Below are positions 36,378-45,214 of a DNA stretch of 64,000 nucleotides, one piece after another. The DNA comes from an uncultured Erythrobacter sp. GTDB lineage: Bacteria > Pseudomonadota > Alphaproteobacteria > Sphingomonadales > Sphingomonadaceae. Every line of letters starts with the position of its first letter. The first letter of the stretch is position 1. The position numbers and the translations under genes were made by a program. The stretch is taken from NCBI GenBank assembly GCA_947503275.1, contig CANNCZ010000002.1, positions 516,733 through 580,732 on the forward strand, read 5' to 3'. The notes beneath the pieces are model-generated. The model was not told the origin of the DNA and did not search any database. It saw only the letters and a list, made by a program, of their open reading frames with translations.

Positions 36378-37138
36378 TTAAGCTCGCGCTCTTCGACCAG
36401 TATGACAGGCGCAGGCAGTGTGCCGGTTTGCAATACGATGGCGAGTTGTTCTGCCTCTTCCCATGTGAACTGGCCTGAGACTTGAAGCGCGCCGCCCAAG
36501 ATCGGCTCATTCACAATCGGCGTGCTCAGCACTTCTCCGTCCAACACGATGGCAATTGGACGACCAACATTCTCGCGCGACATCGAAGCGAATTTGCGTG
36601 TGCCTTCATCATCAAACTGAATGTTGATCACAGGCTGATTGGAGTTCGGGTCTATGCCGGGAAGCGCGTTTGTGATCAGGTGCCCACGCAGTCTGCCAAG
36701 ACGTCGCACCGCGACAGGCACTCCATCGCTTGACGGAAGAATTTCGCTGCCCGGCGGGGCGATCCCTCGCATCAGGTCGTCGTAGGGCACGTCTGGTTCG
36801 ACCGTGCGAAACGAAATCTCTCCTGTCACACCAATAGCGGACTTTATCATCTCTGAAGAATTGGCTCCCGACACATCCAGCACAAACTGGCCCGTGTGCG
36901 TTAGGACCGTTTTGTGGATTGTGATATCCGAACCGCCAATCCTGCGGACAAGGACGTCGCGTGTGGCCTCGTTCAGCCCTTCAATATCTGCGTCTCCGGG
37001 AATCCGCTCAGGATCAATCTGCAGGACATATTGATGTGTTGGCTCGGTCTCCGCCGCCAACTGATCACAGGCCGCAAGGCTCATGCTGACCAGCCCAATC
37101 CACAATGCCGCCCTCGCCCTGCGTAACACCTGCATCAT
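36374..37138 (-). CDS. Lone SecD P1-head-like periplasmic lipoprotein
   Basis: 254 residues. A lipobox SLAAC near residue 20-24 ends the signal peptide, so the protein is a lipoprotein with no other membrane helix. The mature part matches the periplasmic P1 region of SecD: DVLVRRIGGSDITIHKTV, a stretch of strands, then NIQFDDEGTRKFASMS, GRPIAIVLDGEVLSTPIVNEPI, GGALQVSGQFTWEEAEQLAIVLQTG. In SecD this domain captures exported proteins; here the six membrane helices are missing. It lies in an operon with prs and hisN. Proposed role, such as a periplasmic chaperone for exported proteins, is inference. Confidence 0.82.
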   Translation of the reverse strand: MMQVLRRARAALWIGLVSMSLAACDQLAAETEPTHQYVLQIDPERIPGDADIEGLNEATRDVLVRRIGGSDITIHKTVLTHTGQFVLDVSGANSSEMIKSAIGVTGEISFRTVEPDVPYDDLMRGIAPPGSEILPSSDGVPVAVRRLGRLRGHLITNALPGIDPNSNQPVINIQFDDEGTRKFASMSRENVGRPIAIVLDGEVLSTPIVNEPILGGALQVSGQFTWEEAEQLAIVLQTGTLPAPVILVEERELK

Positions 37139-37929
37139 CCCATCGCCTCCAACACATCTTCGAGCCGGGCTGGATCGCCCAGCGCAATAACATCAGCGCC
37201 GCCTTTCGCCGCACTTTCAGCATCGAGCGGATTGCCCATCCAGTCGCTCATTGTGCCGCCTGCCGCCTCGACCACTGGCACAAGCGCAGCATAATCGTAG
37301 ATCGCAAGGCCCGCCTCGCAAATCACATCGAGATGGCCGCCAGCAAGCAGACCGTAATTATAGCAATCGCCGCCATAAACGATGGTGCCCTGTCGCTTAT
37401 TGCCACCGACCGCCTGAGCGAGCTGCATATAAGGTTCGGCCTGATCGGCAGTGAAATAATGCGGGCTGCTGGAGGCGAGAACCGCATCTTCGAGTGAGCG
37501 ACATGTGCGAGTGCGCACCGGCTTGCCATTGAAGGTCGTGCCCTCGCCAACGCGGCCAACCCAACGCTCACCCGCAATCGGTTGATCAATCACGCCCAAC
37601 ACCGGCCAGCCATCCTGCATCAATGCGATCAGCGAACCAAAGATCGGGCGGCCGGCCATAAAGCTGATCGTACCGTCAATCGGATCGAGCACCCATTGCC
37701 GCCCTGCGCCTTCGTTGTGAGTGCCGTATTCCTCACCAATAATCCCATCATCGGGGCGTTCCGCCTCAAGGATCGCGCGCATCGCAGCTTCGGCCGCGCG
37801 ATCAGCCTCGGTCACTGGCGATTGGTCAGACTTACGCTCTTGGGCCCATTCCCCGCGAAACAGCGGACGAATGGCATTACCAGCGGCATCGGCGAGACGG
37901 TTGGCGAGAGCGAGATCGGCGGGTGTCAT
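37135..37929 (-). CDS. hisN: Histidinol-phosphatase (inositol monophosphatase family)
   Basis: 264 residues. ATG 37929 overlaps the stop upstream as ATGA. Metal-binding motifs: VTEADRAAE, GEEYG, WVLDPIDGTISF and a C-terminal EAGLAIYDYAALVPVVEAAGG. FMAGRPIFGSLIALM and RTRTCRSLEDAVLASSSPHYF are features of the HisN branch rather than SuhB or CysQ. It makes histidinol from histidinol phosphate. Operon partnership with prs (PRPP, the first histidine precursor) supports this. Confidence 0.9.
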   Translation of the reverse strand: MTPADLALANRLADAAGNAIRPLFRGEWAQERKSDQSPVTEADRAAEAAMRAILEAERPDDGIIGEEYGTHNEGAGRQWVLDPIDGTISFMAGRPIFGSLIALMQDGWPVLGVIDQPIAGERWVGRVGEGTTFNGKPVRTRTCRSLEDAVLASSSPHYFTADQAEPYMQLAQAVGGNKRQGTIVYGGDCYNYGLLAGGHLDVICEAGLAIYDYAALVPVVEAAGGTMSDWMGNPLDAESAAKGGADVIALGDPARLEDVLEAMG

Positions 37930-38285
37930 AGTCCACTCCAATACCGGAAAGCTTCGTCCTGCCTAGCCTGCACATAGGCTTTGGCCTCGGCGCTTTCCCA
38001 ATCCAGCGGCCAATCGCCGGGCATTGCATCTGCAAGGTGCGAGCGCGTCACGAACCAGCCCTGTCCCGGCAGCCCATCGGATTGACGCACAACCAGAACC
38101 GCAAGCCCAGGCTCCCCAGCGACGCGGCCAGATTCATCAATAGCGTCGAGCACTTTGCACAAGCTGCGCATTTTGGGCCGGGTGAACTGATAGCCCAAAA
38201 GGCTCAGCATCTGCGAATAGGTCAGCGCGTTGCCCGCACGAGCGGCTCCGACGAGTATCTCCCGGACTTCAACCGGGTCAAACAT
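37926..38285 (-). CDS. Conserved hypothetical protein in the prs operon
   Basis: 119 residues, no signal. The N-terminal part looks like a winged helix (LTYSQMLSLLGYQFTRPKMRSLCKVLDAI), then a beta-rich GLAVLVVRQSDGLPGQGWF, and an aromatic C-terminal helix (AYVQARQDEAFRYW). I do not recognise it. It is coupled on both sides, to prs (TGATG) and hisN (ATGA), so it is surely translated. A DNA- or RNA-binding role is possible but not shown. Confidence 0.8.
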   Translation of the reverse strand: MFDPVEVREILVGAARAGNALTYSQMLSLLGYQFTRPKMRSLCKVLDAIDESGRVAGEPGLAVLVVRQSDGLPGQGWFVTRSHLADAMPGDWPLDWESAEAKAYVQARQDEAFRYWSGL

Positions 38286-39220
38286 CAGTCAAACAGGCTG
38301 GAAACGCTGCTTTCATCCGCAATCCGCCGGATCGCTTCGCCCACCAATGGGGCCATGGTTAGGATGCGGATCTTGTCGGACTTCTCTGCAGCTTCTGTCG
38401 GGCGGATCGAATCGGATATGACCAACTCTTTCAGCTTTGAGCCGTCAATCCGCGCCACTGCACCGCCAGACAAAACGCCGTGCGTGATGTACGCCGCGAC
38501 CGACTTCGCGCCGCTTGCGAGCAGAGCGTCTGCTGCGTTGCAGAGTGTGCCACCGGAATCCACGATATCGTCGATCATGATGCAGTGCCGCCCTTCGACC
38601 TCACCGATAATGTTCATAACCTCGCTTTCACCGGGGCGATCGCGGCGTTTATCGACGATGGCGAGCGGGGCATTGTCCAGCCGCTTTGCCAACGCGCGCG
38701 CGCGCACGACTCCGCCGACGTCGGGGCTGACGACCATCAAATCCTGCTCTCCATAGCGCGCCTGAATATCGGCGGCCATGACAGGTGCGGCATAGAGGTT
38801 GTCAGTGGGAATATCGAAGAATCCCTGAATCTGGCCCGCATGCAAATCGACCGCGAGCACCCGGTCTGCGCCAGCCTCAGTAATGAGGTTCGCGACCAGT
38901 TTGGCAGAGATCGGCGTCCGGGGTCCGGGCTTTCGATCCTGCCTTGCGTAGCCGAAATAGGGGACCACAGCCGTAATCCGCTTGGCAGACGCGCGTTTGA
39001 GCGCATCAATGCAGATCAGCAATTCCATCAAGTTGTCGTTTGCAGGAAAGCCAGTTGGCTGGACGATAAACACATCTTCGCCGCGCACGTTTTCATGGAT
39101 TTCAACGAAGATTTCTTCATCGGCAAAGCGGCGGACACTCGCATCGGTCAGCGGGATTTCCAGATAAGCCGCAATCGCGCGCGCAAGCGGCAAGTTCGAA
39201 TTGCCTGACATGATCTTCAT
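38285..39220 (-). CDS. prs: Ribose-phosphate pyrophosphokinase
   Basis: 311 residues. Motifs: [14 protein letters not shown] (flexible substrate loop), [18 protein letters not shown], the metal site [18 protein letters not shown], and the PRPP signature [26 protein letters not shown]. It makes PRPP for purine, pyrimidine, histidine and tryptophan synthesis. First gene of an operon with four downstream genes, each overlapping its neighbour by 1 to 4 bp. Confidence 0.97.
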   Translation of the reverse strand: MKIMSGNSNLPLARAIAAYLEIPLTDASVRRFADEEIFVEIHENVRGEDVFIVQPTGFPANDNLMELLICIDALKRASAKRITAVVPYFGYARQDRKPGPRTPISAKLVANLITEAGADRVLAVDLHAGQIQGFFDIPTDNLYAAPVMAADIQARYGEQDLMVVSPDVGGVVRARALAKRLDNAPLAIVDKRRDRPGESEVMNIIGEVEGRHCIMIDDIVDSGGTLCNAADALLASGAKSVAAYITHGVLSGGAVARIDGSKLKELVISDSIRPTEAAEKSDKIRILTMAPLVGEAIRRIADESSVSSLFD

Positions 39221-39349
39221 GGATGCGAATCCCCGTGCATTTGGTGATGAGACCCGCCTAGCCGAGAGTCATGGAAAGGCAACAGATGAGGATGCGGTTG
39301 TCGTCAGATCAAACGGCAGCCTGTTATCCCGATTGCATCGCCGCAGGGA

Positions 39350-40006
39350 TCACTCATCGTAAACGAATATCACTTGGTCAGCATCCTGCACACGGACCCA
39401 GACCTGGTAATAACCAAGCTCATTTTCCCCGCGCACATTGGCGACAGGCCGCGGCACGCCTGTTTGCGCGTCGATCCACATAAGCCGCGCTTCACCCTCG
39501 ACCACAATCCGCTTGTTGCCCAAGGCCTGTATCATCGTGAACATGTTAAGTTCGCTTGGCGCGACTCGGTGGCATGCTCGCACCTCGATCTGACCATCTT
39601 GCACGACACCGCCGCCACAAACCTGCGCACGCCTGAGCAACGCCCAAAGTGCATCGCGTTCAAGAGCAATCGTCAGCGTACCAAAGCGGGCATAGCCAAG
39701 CTGCGAGTTCACAAAGAACAGGTCTTCAAGTTCCCCGTTCAAACTCTGCCCACCGCCCGACACATCAAGCAGAAAGCGGCCCGCTGTCGCCATGCCCTCA
39801 CCCGCCGCATAGGCCAACGCGACGGCCTCGCTTGGCGTTGAACAGCCCTCTTCGCATTCGGGCGCAGACGCCCTCGCCGCATTGAGCGCGCTTTCGGTTT
39901 CGTAAAGCGCTGCAGCACGCTGCCGAATGTCGGCTATATCAATAGTATTTGCCGAAAGTGCCGATGGCATCAGCAGGAGAAACAAGACAGACAGATTGCG
40001 AAGCAA
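39350..40006 (-). CDS. Secreted protein of unknown function
   Basis: 218 residues. A signal peptide (LRNLSVLFLLLMPSALSA) is cleaved near residue 19. The mature part has four cysteines (ECEEGC, QVCGGG, VRACHR) that could form two disulfides, and a beta-rich C-terminal third with IVVEGEARLMWIDAQTG and GYYQVWVRVQDADQVIFVY. I do not recognise the family. It is separated from prs by 129 bp and from glpX by 106 bp, so it is probably its own unit. Confidence 0.8.
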   Translation of the reverse strand: MLRNLSVLFLLLMPSALSANTIDIADIRQRAAALYETESALNAARASAPECEEGCSTPSEAVALAYAAGEGMATAGRFLLDVSGGGQSLNGELEDLFFVNSQLGYARFGTLTIALERDALWALLRRAQVCGGGVVQDGQIEVRACHRVAPSELNMFTMIQALGNKRIVVEGEARLMWIDAQTGVPRPVANVRGENELGYYQVWVRVQDADQVIFVYDE

Positions 40007-40112
40007 GATGAAACTTTCAGGCCAGTGTCATTCAGCCTGATTAGCAACACCGCACAGCATGAATATTTGATGAGCGGAACTGCGCGATATTTGCACGTTG
40101 AGTGCTATCACC

Positions 40113-41162
40113 TCACCCCGCTTTATGCGGTGAAATCCGGTGCTCTCCGCGAATCCAACGCACTGTCCCGCTCGACGCGCGCATCACTACGCTCTCGGTG
40201 GTCATGATCGTCGCACCGGTCGATTTCTTGCGCTTCTTTACGCCCGCCAACAGCGAACCATCGGTTACGCCGGTCGCGGCAAAGATGCAGTCGCCGCCGG
40301 CGAGGTCTTCGAGTTTGTAGATGCGGTCGAGGTCGGTGATGCCCCATTTGCGCGCACGCGCTTTTTCATCGTCATTGCGGAACACGAGGCGTCCGTTAAA
40401 TTGCCCTCCGACACAGCGCAGGGCGGCGGCGGCCAGCACGCCTTCGGGTGCGCCGCCTTGGCCCATATACATGTCGATCCCGGTGTCTTGATCCGTAACT
40501 GCGATTACGCCTGCGACATCGCCGTCGCCGATCAAATACACTCCGCAACCCAGCGCGCGCAGCTCTGCAATCAACGAAGCATGGCGCGGTCGGTCAAGGA
40601 CGCAGACATTGATGTCAGACGGGTCTTTATCTTTGGCAGCGGCGACGGCTTTCACATTCTCGGTCGCCGATTTGGCGAGGTCGATAATATCCGCAGGCAA
40701 ACCGGGACCAACCGCCAGTTTGTCCATGTAGACATCCGGCGCATTCAGCAGGCAACCCTCTTCGGCTGCGGCCAGCACGGCGAGCGAATTGGGGCCAGCT
40801 TTGGCGGTGATCGTGGTCCCTTCGAGTGGATCCAATGCGATGTCGATCTTTGGCCCCTTGCCCGGTGCACCGCCGACTTTCTCGCCGATGTAGAGCATGG
40901 GCGCCTCGTCCCGCTCGCCTTCGCCGATCACAACGGTGCCGTCCATGTAGAGATTGTCGAACGCCCGGCGCATTGCCTCAACCGCGGCGGCATCAGCTGC
41001 CTTTTCATCGCCGCGCCCGATCAATTGCGCAGCTGCCACGGCGGCCGCCTCTGTCACGCGGACCATTTCGAGCACCAACACACGGTCGACCGCATTCTCC
41101 TGGCCTTCGTCTTTTACAGCCAAGACATCTGTGCCATGCGTGGAATCAGTTGGAGTGTTCAT
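40113..41162 (-). CDS. glpX: Class II fructose-1,6-bisphosphatase
   Basis: 349 residues from ATG 41162. The lithium-sensitive phosphatase motifs are DGTVVIGEGERDEAPML and DIALDPLEGTT; VYLIGDGDVAGVI, GQGGAPEGVLAAAAL and TGVTDGSLL fit the GlpX family. It produces fructose 6-phosphate in gluconeogenesis. The long upstream extension to 41507 is antisense to another gene and not real. The start is divergent from the neighbouring secreted-protein gene, 61 bp away. Confidence 0.97.
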   Translation of the reverse strand: MNTPTDSTHGTDVLAVKDEGQENAVDRVLVLEMVRVTEAAAVAAAQLIGRGDEKAADAAAVEAMRRAFDNLYMDGTVVIGEGERDEAPMLYIGEKVGGAPGKGPKIDIALDPLEGTTITAKAGPNSLAVLAAAEEGCLLNAPDVYMDKLAVGPGLPADIIDLAKSATENVKAVAAAKDKDPSDINVCVLDRPRHASLIAELRALGCGVYLIGDGDVAGVIAVTDQDTGIDMYMGQGGAPEGVLAAAALRCVGGQFNGRLVFRNDDEKARARKWGITDLDRIYKLEDLAGGDCIFAATGVTDGSLLAGVKKRKKSTGATIMTTESVVMRASSGTVRWIRGEHRISPHKAG

Positions 41163-41223
41163 GCGAAATTCAGTCCTTTTGGCCTTTGCCGTTCTTCCCG
41201 CGCTTAGACTTGGAGGAACGCGC

Positions 41224-41847
41224 TTGTCGAGCAATGCTGCCCTTCTCTCACCAAAAACGACGCGATTGGCGTGTTTGGCGGGAGTGGTATTGATGGGTGC
41301 GCACCCCTTGGCCGCGCAGGATGACGCCGCCATGACATCTGGCGCGACAGCAGATGATGCTGATGAGGCGGAAAATGCATCTCCGACCAGACCCGCCCGC
41401 AGGCCCGGCCCGCTTATCAACCTTGCCGTGACTGTCCCCGTAGAAGAATCTGACCAATTGCTCGAAGAGGATTGCGAGGAAGAGGCCGATGCCGCTCGGA
41501 TCGCCAATGAGATTATTGTGTGTCGCCAATTGGGCGAGGCGTCCGATGGATCTTGGGATAAAGGCGCGTGGGAACGCGACTATGCCCGTCGTACGCAAGG
41601 TGGGCGCACGCCGGACACATTCGGGATCGCCAATCACGGCAACGCAATCGGTTTTGGATCGGTCCCTCCTCCCGCGCTCATCATCGATGTGGAGGCGCTG
41701 CCCGATGCCCCCGCTGGCACGGATGCAGACCGGATCGCGCGCGGCTTACCGCCATTGGGCCGCGATGAGGAGCTTACGCCCGAACAAATCGCCGAACGCC
41801 GCCGCGCCTTAGGGCTGGACGCGCCGCCCGTGCCGACAGCGGAGTGA
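41224..41847 (+). CDS. Secreted protein with CEEEAD/CRQLGE motif (first of tandem pair)
   Basis: 207 residues, started at TTG 41224 because TGGAGGA lies at 41211-41217, 7 nt before it; ATG 41161 would overlap glpX. Signal peptide to about AHPLAAQ (residue 32). The mature part has an acidic spacer, then DCEEEADAARIANEIIVCRQLGE, GAWERDYARRTQGG (shared repeat block) and a C-terminal PPPALIIDVEALPDAPAGTDADRIARGLPPLG. The two cysteines could pair. Both motifs recur in the next gene. I do not recognise the family. The 61-bp gap to glpX is a divergent promoter. Confidence 0.75.
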   Translation: MSSNAALLSPKTTRLACLAGVVLMGAHPLAAQDDAAMTSGATADDADEAENASPTRPARRPGPLINLAVTVPVEESDQLLEEDCEEEADAARIANEIIVCRQLGEASDGSWDKGAWERDYARRTQGGRTPDTFGIANHGNAIGFGSVPPPALIIDVEALPDAPAGTDADRIARGLPPLGRDEELTPEQIAERRRALGLDAPPVPTAE

Positions 41848-41849
41848 TA

Positions 41850-42416
41850 ATGGGATTGCGGCGCATTATGACAGTGCTGGCCGCTGCCTCGCTTCCAATT
41901 GCACCATTGGGTGCGCAAGAATCCGAAGATCCGCCGGCGCCCGATGATGGACGACTGGTCATCGATCTCACACAAAATGTGCCTGATGCGCAAAGGGATC
42001 GCCTGGCTGAAGAGCAATGCGAAGAAGAGGCCGATGCGGGCCGCATTGCCGGTGAAATCGTGGTGTGCCGTCAGTTGGGTGAAACCACCGACGGCCTGTA
42101 TAATCACGAGGAATTTCTGCGCCGGTATGCCGAGGCCACACAAGGTAGCGGCACGCCCGATGTCGATGGCACTGGCCTGCCGCCCGGAATGGTGCCGTTG
42201 GTCACGATACGCGGTTGCTTCCTGCCACCGTGCCCACCGCCACCGGCGCTGATTATCGACGTTGAAGCGCTGCCTCCACCACCCGCAGGGTCAGACGCAG
42301 ACCGTATTGCGCAAGGATTGCCACCGCTTGGCGAAGAGGGTGATGACGGACGCGGCCCAATCAGCGAAGAGGAATTGGGACTACCGGACCCTCGCTCAGT
42401 GCTAGAGGGGGAGTAG
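41850..42416 (+). CDS. Secreted protein with CEEEAD/CRQLGE motif (second of tandem pair)
   Basis: 188 residues from ATG 41850 (GGAG at 41841-41844, only 2 bp past the stop of its paralogue). A signal peptide ends near PLGAQ. The core block QCEEEADAGRIAGEIVVCRQLGE, the RRYAEATQGSGTPDV stretch and the PPPALIIDVEALPPPPAGSDADRIA stretch align with the neighbour through the whole length. Extra CFLPPC adds two cysteines. Function unknown; probably a duplicated envelope protein. Confidence 0.78.
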   Translation: MGLRRIMTVLAAASLPIAPLGAQESEDPPAPDDGRLVIDLTQNVPDAQRDRLAEEQCEEEADAGRIAGEIVVCRQLGETTDGLYNHEEFLRRYAEATQGSGTPDVDGTGLPPGMVPLVTIRGCFLPPCPPPPALIIDVEALPPPPAGSDADRIAQGLPPLGEEGDDGRGPISEEELGLPDPRSVLEGE

Positions 42417-42439
42417 GACGCATTTACGGGCTTTCGGAT

Positions 42440-43762
42440 TTAATTCGGCAGGATCGGCAGGACCAAGGGATCGCCGGTTAGACTGTCGGAGCCTTCGAGC
42501 AATTCTAGCGCGCGGCGGACATTCGCCTCTTGCCCTTCATGCGTGACAATCGCGACCAGCACTTCGCCGCCATCGCTCTTGCGGCCCTGTTGGATCAGGC
42601 TTTCAATCGACACATCACCATCGCGCATCGCGGCAGTGATCTCAGCCAAAACACCGGGGCGATCATTCACGGTAAAGCGCAAATAGGTACGCTCTGTCCG
42701 GTGGCCGGGTTCGGCTGCGCCTAGGGCAGCGAGCTGTGATACGGGTATCGAGAAAGGCGCACCCGTTTCCGCTCTCGCAATGTCGATCAGATCCGCGACC
42801 ACGGCGCTAGCAGTGGGACCATCGCCGGCACCGGCACCCTGAAACAGCAACCGGCCGGAGAAATTGCCCTCTGCGACCACGGCATTCGTAGGGCCATCGA
42901 CAGAGGCGAGCGGGTGGTCTTTTGCGACAAGGCATGGGCGCACCCGTTGCAATAGCTTGGGAACGCCACCCTCATCCTGCACATCGGCCTCTGCGATCAG
43001 GCGGATCACAAAACCCAGAGCATCGGCCTGAGCGATATCAGCAGCGCGCACTTGGACGATGCCATTGGTGGTGACAGCGGCAAAATCGACCTTCGCGCCA
43101 AATCCAATCGCGGCCAAGATGGCGAGTTTGTGCGCAGCATCCACGCCTTCAATATCAAAGGTTGGGTCGGCCTCGGCATAGCCCAGTGCCTGCGCTTCGG
43201 AGAGAGTTTCGGCGAAGTCGGCCCCAGTCGCTTCCATCTCTGACAGGATGTAATTGCAAGTCCCGTTGAGGATGCCGTAAACTTTGGTGAGCGCATTGGC
43301 GGATGTACCTTCGCGCAGACCTTTGACCACTGGAATGCCGCCAGCCACTGCTGCTTCGAATTTGAGCGGCGCACCCGCGTCTTCCGCCATTTCGGCCAGC
43401 GCCATTCCATGATGCGCAATCATTGCTTTGTTGGCGGTAACGACGCCTTTTCCCGCGCTCAACGCAGCACGGGACAAAGCAAGCGCGGGTCCATCCGATC
43501 CACCGACCAGCTCAACCACAATGTCCACATCATCGCGCGCGGCAAGAGCTGTCATGTCGTCTTCCCACGCGCAACCGCTGATATCGACGCCGCGATCCTT
43601 GTGTCGCTCTCGCGCGCTCACCGCGACGACTTTGATGGGTCGACCGCCGCGTGCAGTAACAAGCTCGCGATTGGTTTCGAGCAAGCGGATTACTCCTACG
43701 CCCACCGTGCCCAGCCCGGCGAGGGCAATGCGAAGAGGCGATGTGTCGGCAGTGTCGATCAA
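42440..43762 (-). CDS. hom: Homoserine dehydrogenase
   Basis: 440 residues from TTG 43762 (GGAG 7 nt upstream); no ATG occurs in the usual place. The NAD(P) motif is ALAGLGTVGVGV, followed by NKAMIAHHG, EAAVAGGIPVVKGLREG, the catalytic LNGTCNYILSEM and AYAEADPTFDIEG-like block, and a C-terminal ACT domain (FTVNDRPGVLAEITAAM). It makes homoserine for methionine and threonine. It is convergent with the secreted-protein gene, 23 bp apart. Confidence 0.95.
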   Translation of the reverse strand: MIDTADTSPLRIALAGLGTVGVGVIRLLETNRELVTARGGRPIKVVAVSARERHKDRGVDISGCAWEDDMTALAARDDVDIVVELVGGSDGPALALSRAALSAGKGVVTANKAMIAHHGMALAEMAEDAGAPLKFEAAVAGGIPVVKGLREGTSANALTKVYGILNGTCNYILSEMEATGADFAETLSEAQALGYAEADPTFDIEGVDAAHKLAILAAIGFGAKVDFAAVTTNGIVQVRAADIAQADALGFVIRLIAEADVQDEGGVPKLLQRVRPCLVAKDHPLASVDGPTNAVVAEGNFSGRLLFQGAGAGDGPTASAVVADLIDIARAETGAPFSIPVSQLAALGAAEPGHRTERTYLRFTVNDRPGVLAEITAAMRDGDVSIESLIQQGRKSDGGEVLVAIVTHEGQEANVRRALELLEGSDSLTGDPLVLPILPN

Positions 43763-43857
43763 GAGGGCGCTCCGGTGCAAGCTGGCAAAATTAGCGTGGG
43801 GAGCGCTGGCGGCACAGCCCCTTCGCGTCAAGACCTAAGAGCATGAGTCAGCCCGGC

Positions 43858-44751
43858 TTAGGTGCCGTCCTCAGTAATGGCACGGGTGCACGGGCCCAGA
43901 TCCTGCATCACAACCGCGTAATCGCTCTGCGCCAATCGCCGGGCGCTCGTATTGCGCGCCAAGTTAGCCGAGGAAGGCAATTGCTGCGGCAATGCGCAGG
44001 CCAAACGATACCAGCGCAACGTACCCGTCTGCGGCGGACGCGCAGCGGAATCGATGATCTCACCCCATGATACACCCCACACAGGATTCTGTCCGGGACG
44101 GCGTAGGACCGTGACCGACACGGGCGATCCATCGCGCGTCTCAAGGAAAATCTGCGTCTCCGATTCGCCGGTTAACGTGCCGGGAACCGCCAAAGCGTCG
44201 CGGATCCCGGTCACAACGGGAGGCCTATCGCGATCGACCAGATCAATAAGAATCGGGCGAAGGCGTGCCTCAAGCTCTTGCGAATAGTCGAGCTGGGCGT
44301 TTTTCCCCGTCAGCTGAATTGAGCCGGGCCGCCCCGGCACTGCGTCAGCGAACAGCATCATCTCACGATTTTTCAGCCGCTCGGGCTTTCCGCGCGCATT
44401 CAATGGTACATCGATCAGATAATTGAGCGATTCGCCCACAGCGCGCTGTCCGCCGATCAGAGCGAGCGTTTCTGCCTCAATATAAAGTCGCGCGAATCCG
44501 GGGGCCAAACCGGGCGCTCTTTCGGGTTCAAGTTCAATTTGGCGGCGAATCTTTGCGCGGATCACAAGGTCACTTCGCTCTGCCAAAGACGTTAGATCGA
44601 CATAGGTGGCGCGTTCAGCCGCCGTTAGTGGAGGTAAATCGGAATCCTGTGCAAAAACCGGAACACCGCTCGCACCCAGCATCACAGCGCACAACGCTGC
44701 TGCACCTATTCGTTTGAAATTATGTGTTAAATTTGCGTTAATGACCGCCAT
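43858..44751 (-). CDS. Secreted protein of unknown function
   Basis: 297 residues. Signal peptide ends at SGVPVFA near residue 34. The mature protein starts with an acidic linker (SDLPPLTAAERATYVDL), then mixed alpha/beta segments, and has two cysteines in the last 50 residues. YLIDVPLNARGKPERLKNREMMLFAD is the most structured part. I do not recognise a family. ATG 44751 is the only good start; a TTAA-N7-TTAA sequence lies inside its first codons. Confidence 0.75.
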   Translation of the reverse strand: MAVINANLTHNFKRIGAAALCAVMLGASGVPVFAQDSDLPPLTAAERATYVDLTSLAERSDLVIRAKIRRQIELEPERAPGLAPGFARLYIEAETLALIGGQRAVGESLNYLIDVPLNARGKPERLKNREMMLFADAVPGRPGSIQLTGKNAQLDYSQELEARLRPILIDLVDRDRPPVVTGIRDALAVPGTLTGESETQIFLETRDGSPVSVTVLRRPGQNPVWGVSWGEIIDSAARPPQTGTLRWYRLACALPQQLPSSANLARNTSARRLAQSDYAVVMQDLGPCTRAITEDGT

Positions 44752-44882
44752 CGTGCAAAAATCCCATATGTGTTTGGCGCAAAGCTACAAGCGTATTTCT
44801 ACTCGAGAACCACGCCAGTGAATCGATGCTGAACCGATAAAGCGTTTGATTGCCTAAGTGTTGACCGTTAAAGCTCCAAGGG

Positions 44883-44916
44883 CTTGCAACGAGGTTGGGG
44901 ACAAGATCGTTGCAAG
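44883..44916. promoter_or_regulatory. 10-bp inverted repeat in the tonB upstream region
   Basis: CTTGCAACGA and TCGTTGCAAG are exact inverted copies separated by 14 bases. Centre spacing of about two helical turns fits a dimeric regulator binding site. Confidence 0.45.
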
Positions 44917-45154
44917 ATGAGCCGTTTCGGATGCATTTGGGAAGCAGGTGCAGATGGCGGCTTAATCGGGACTAGAATTACCCGCGAGCGCTCACCGGGT
45001 TGACGGGCGTCGCAGGAACCATTCAGGAACCGATTGGGAGACACAAGATTCTGGGAATCACGGCCCGGGTCTCAACTCTAACGCTTTGAGCGAATCAGAG
45101 CGTATGGAGGCGGACCTGACGTGATCATTGTGTCGGACAGAGTAATATGCCGGG

Positions 45155-45181
45155 CCTTGCCCCCTGTTGAAAAGGGCAAGG
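45155..45181 (+). promoter_or_regulatory. Hairpin in the tonB leader
   Basis: CCTTGCCC pairs with GGGCAAGG over an 11-base loop, ending 16 nt before the ribosome site GGAGAG of tonB. No T tract follows, so it is a leader structure rather than a terminator. Confidence 0.5.
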
Positions 45182-45214
45182 GGTTCGGCAACGTAATGGA
45201 GAGAAAGCAACTGG

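Larger units (their letters stand above)
44752..45214. promoter_or_regulatory. Long leader region upstream of tonB
   Basis: 463 bp between divergent genes, without a believable ORF. It holds a 10-bp inverted repeat (44883-44916), a direct repeat CAGGAACC(A/G)ATT around 45019-45043, and a hairpin just before the tonB ribosome site. Together these suggest a regulated promoter plus a structured 5' leader for the tonB-exbB-exbD operon. Iron control is a reasonable guess, but I see no recognisable Fur or Irr box. Confidence 0.4.

Noticed and set aside
41161..41223. ATG 41161 as start of the first secreted paralogue
   Set aside because: It would overlap the glpX start on the other strand and lacks a ribosome site; TTG 41224 with TGGAGGA is stronger.
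40826..41293. Plus-strand ORF overlapping glpX
   Set aside because: Antisense shadow of glpX with repetitive Arg/Pro/Ser composition.
44727..44741. Perfect TTAA-N7-TTAA (CtrA-like) sequence
   Set aside because: It lies inside the first codons of a coding region, and one such match is expected by chance in a window of this size.
44930..45010. Short leader peptide ORFs before tonB
   Set aside because: No ribosome site and no run of regulatory codons.
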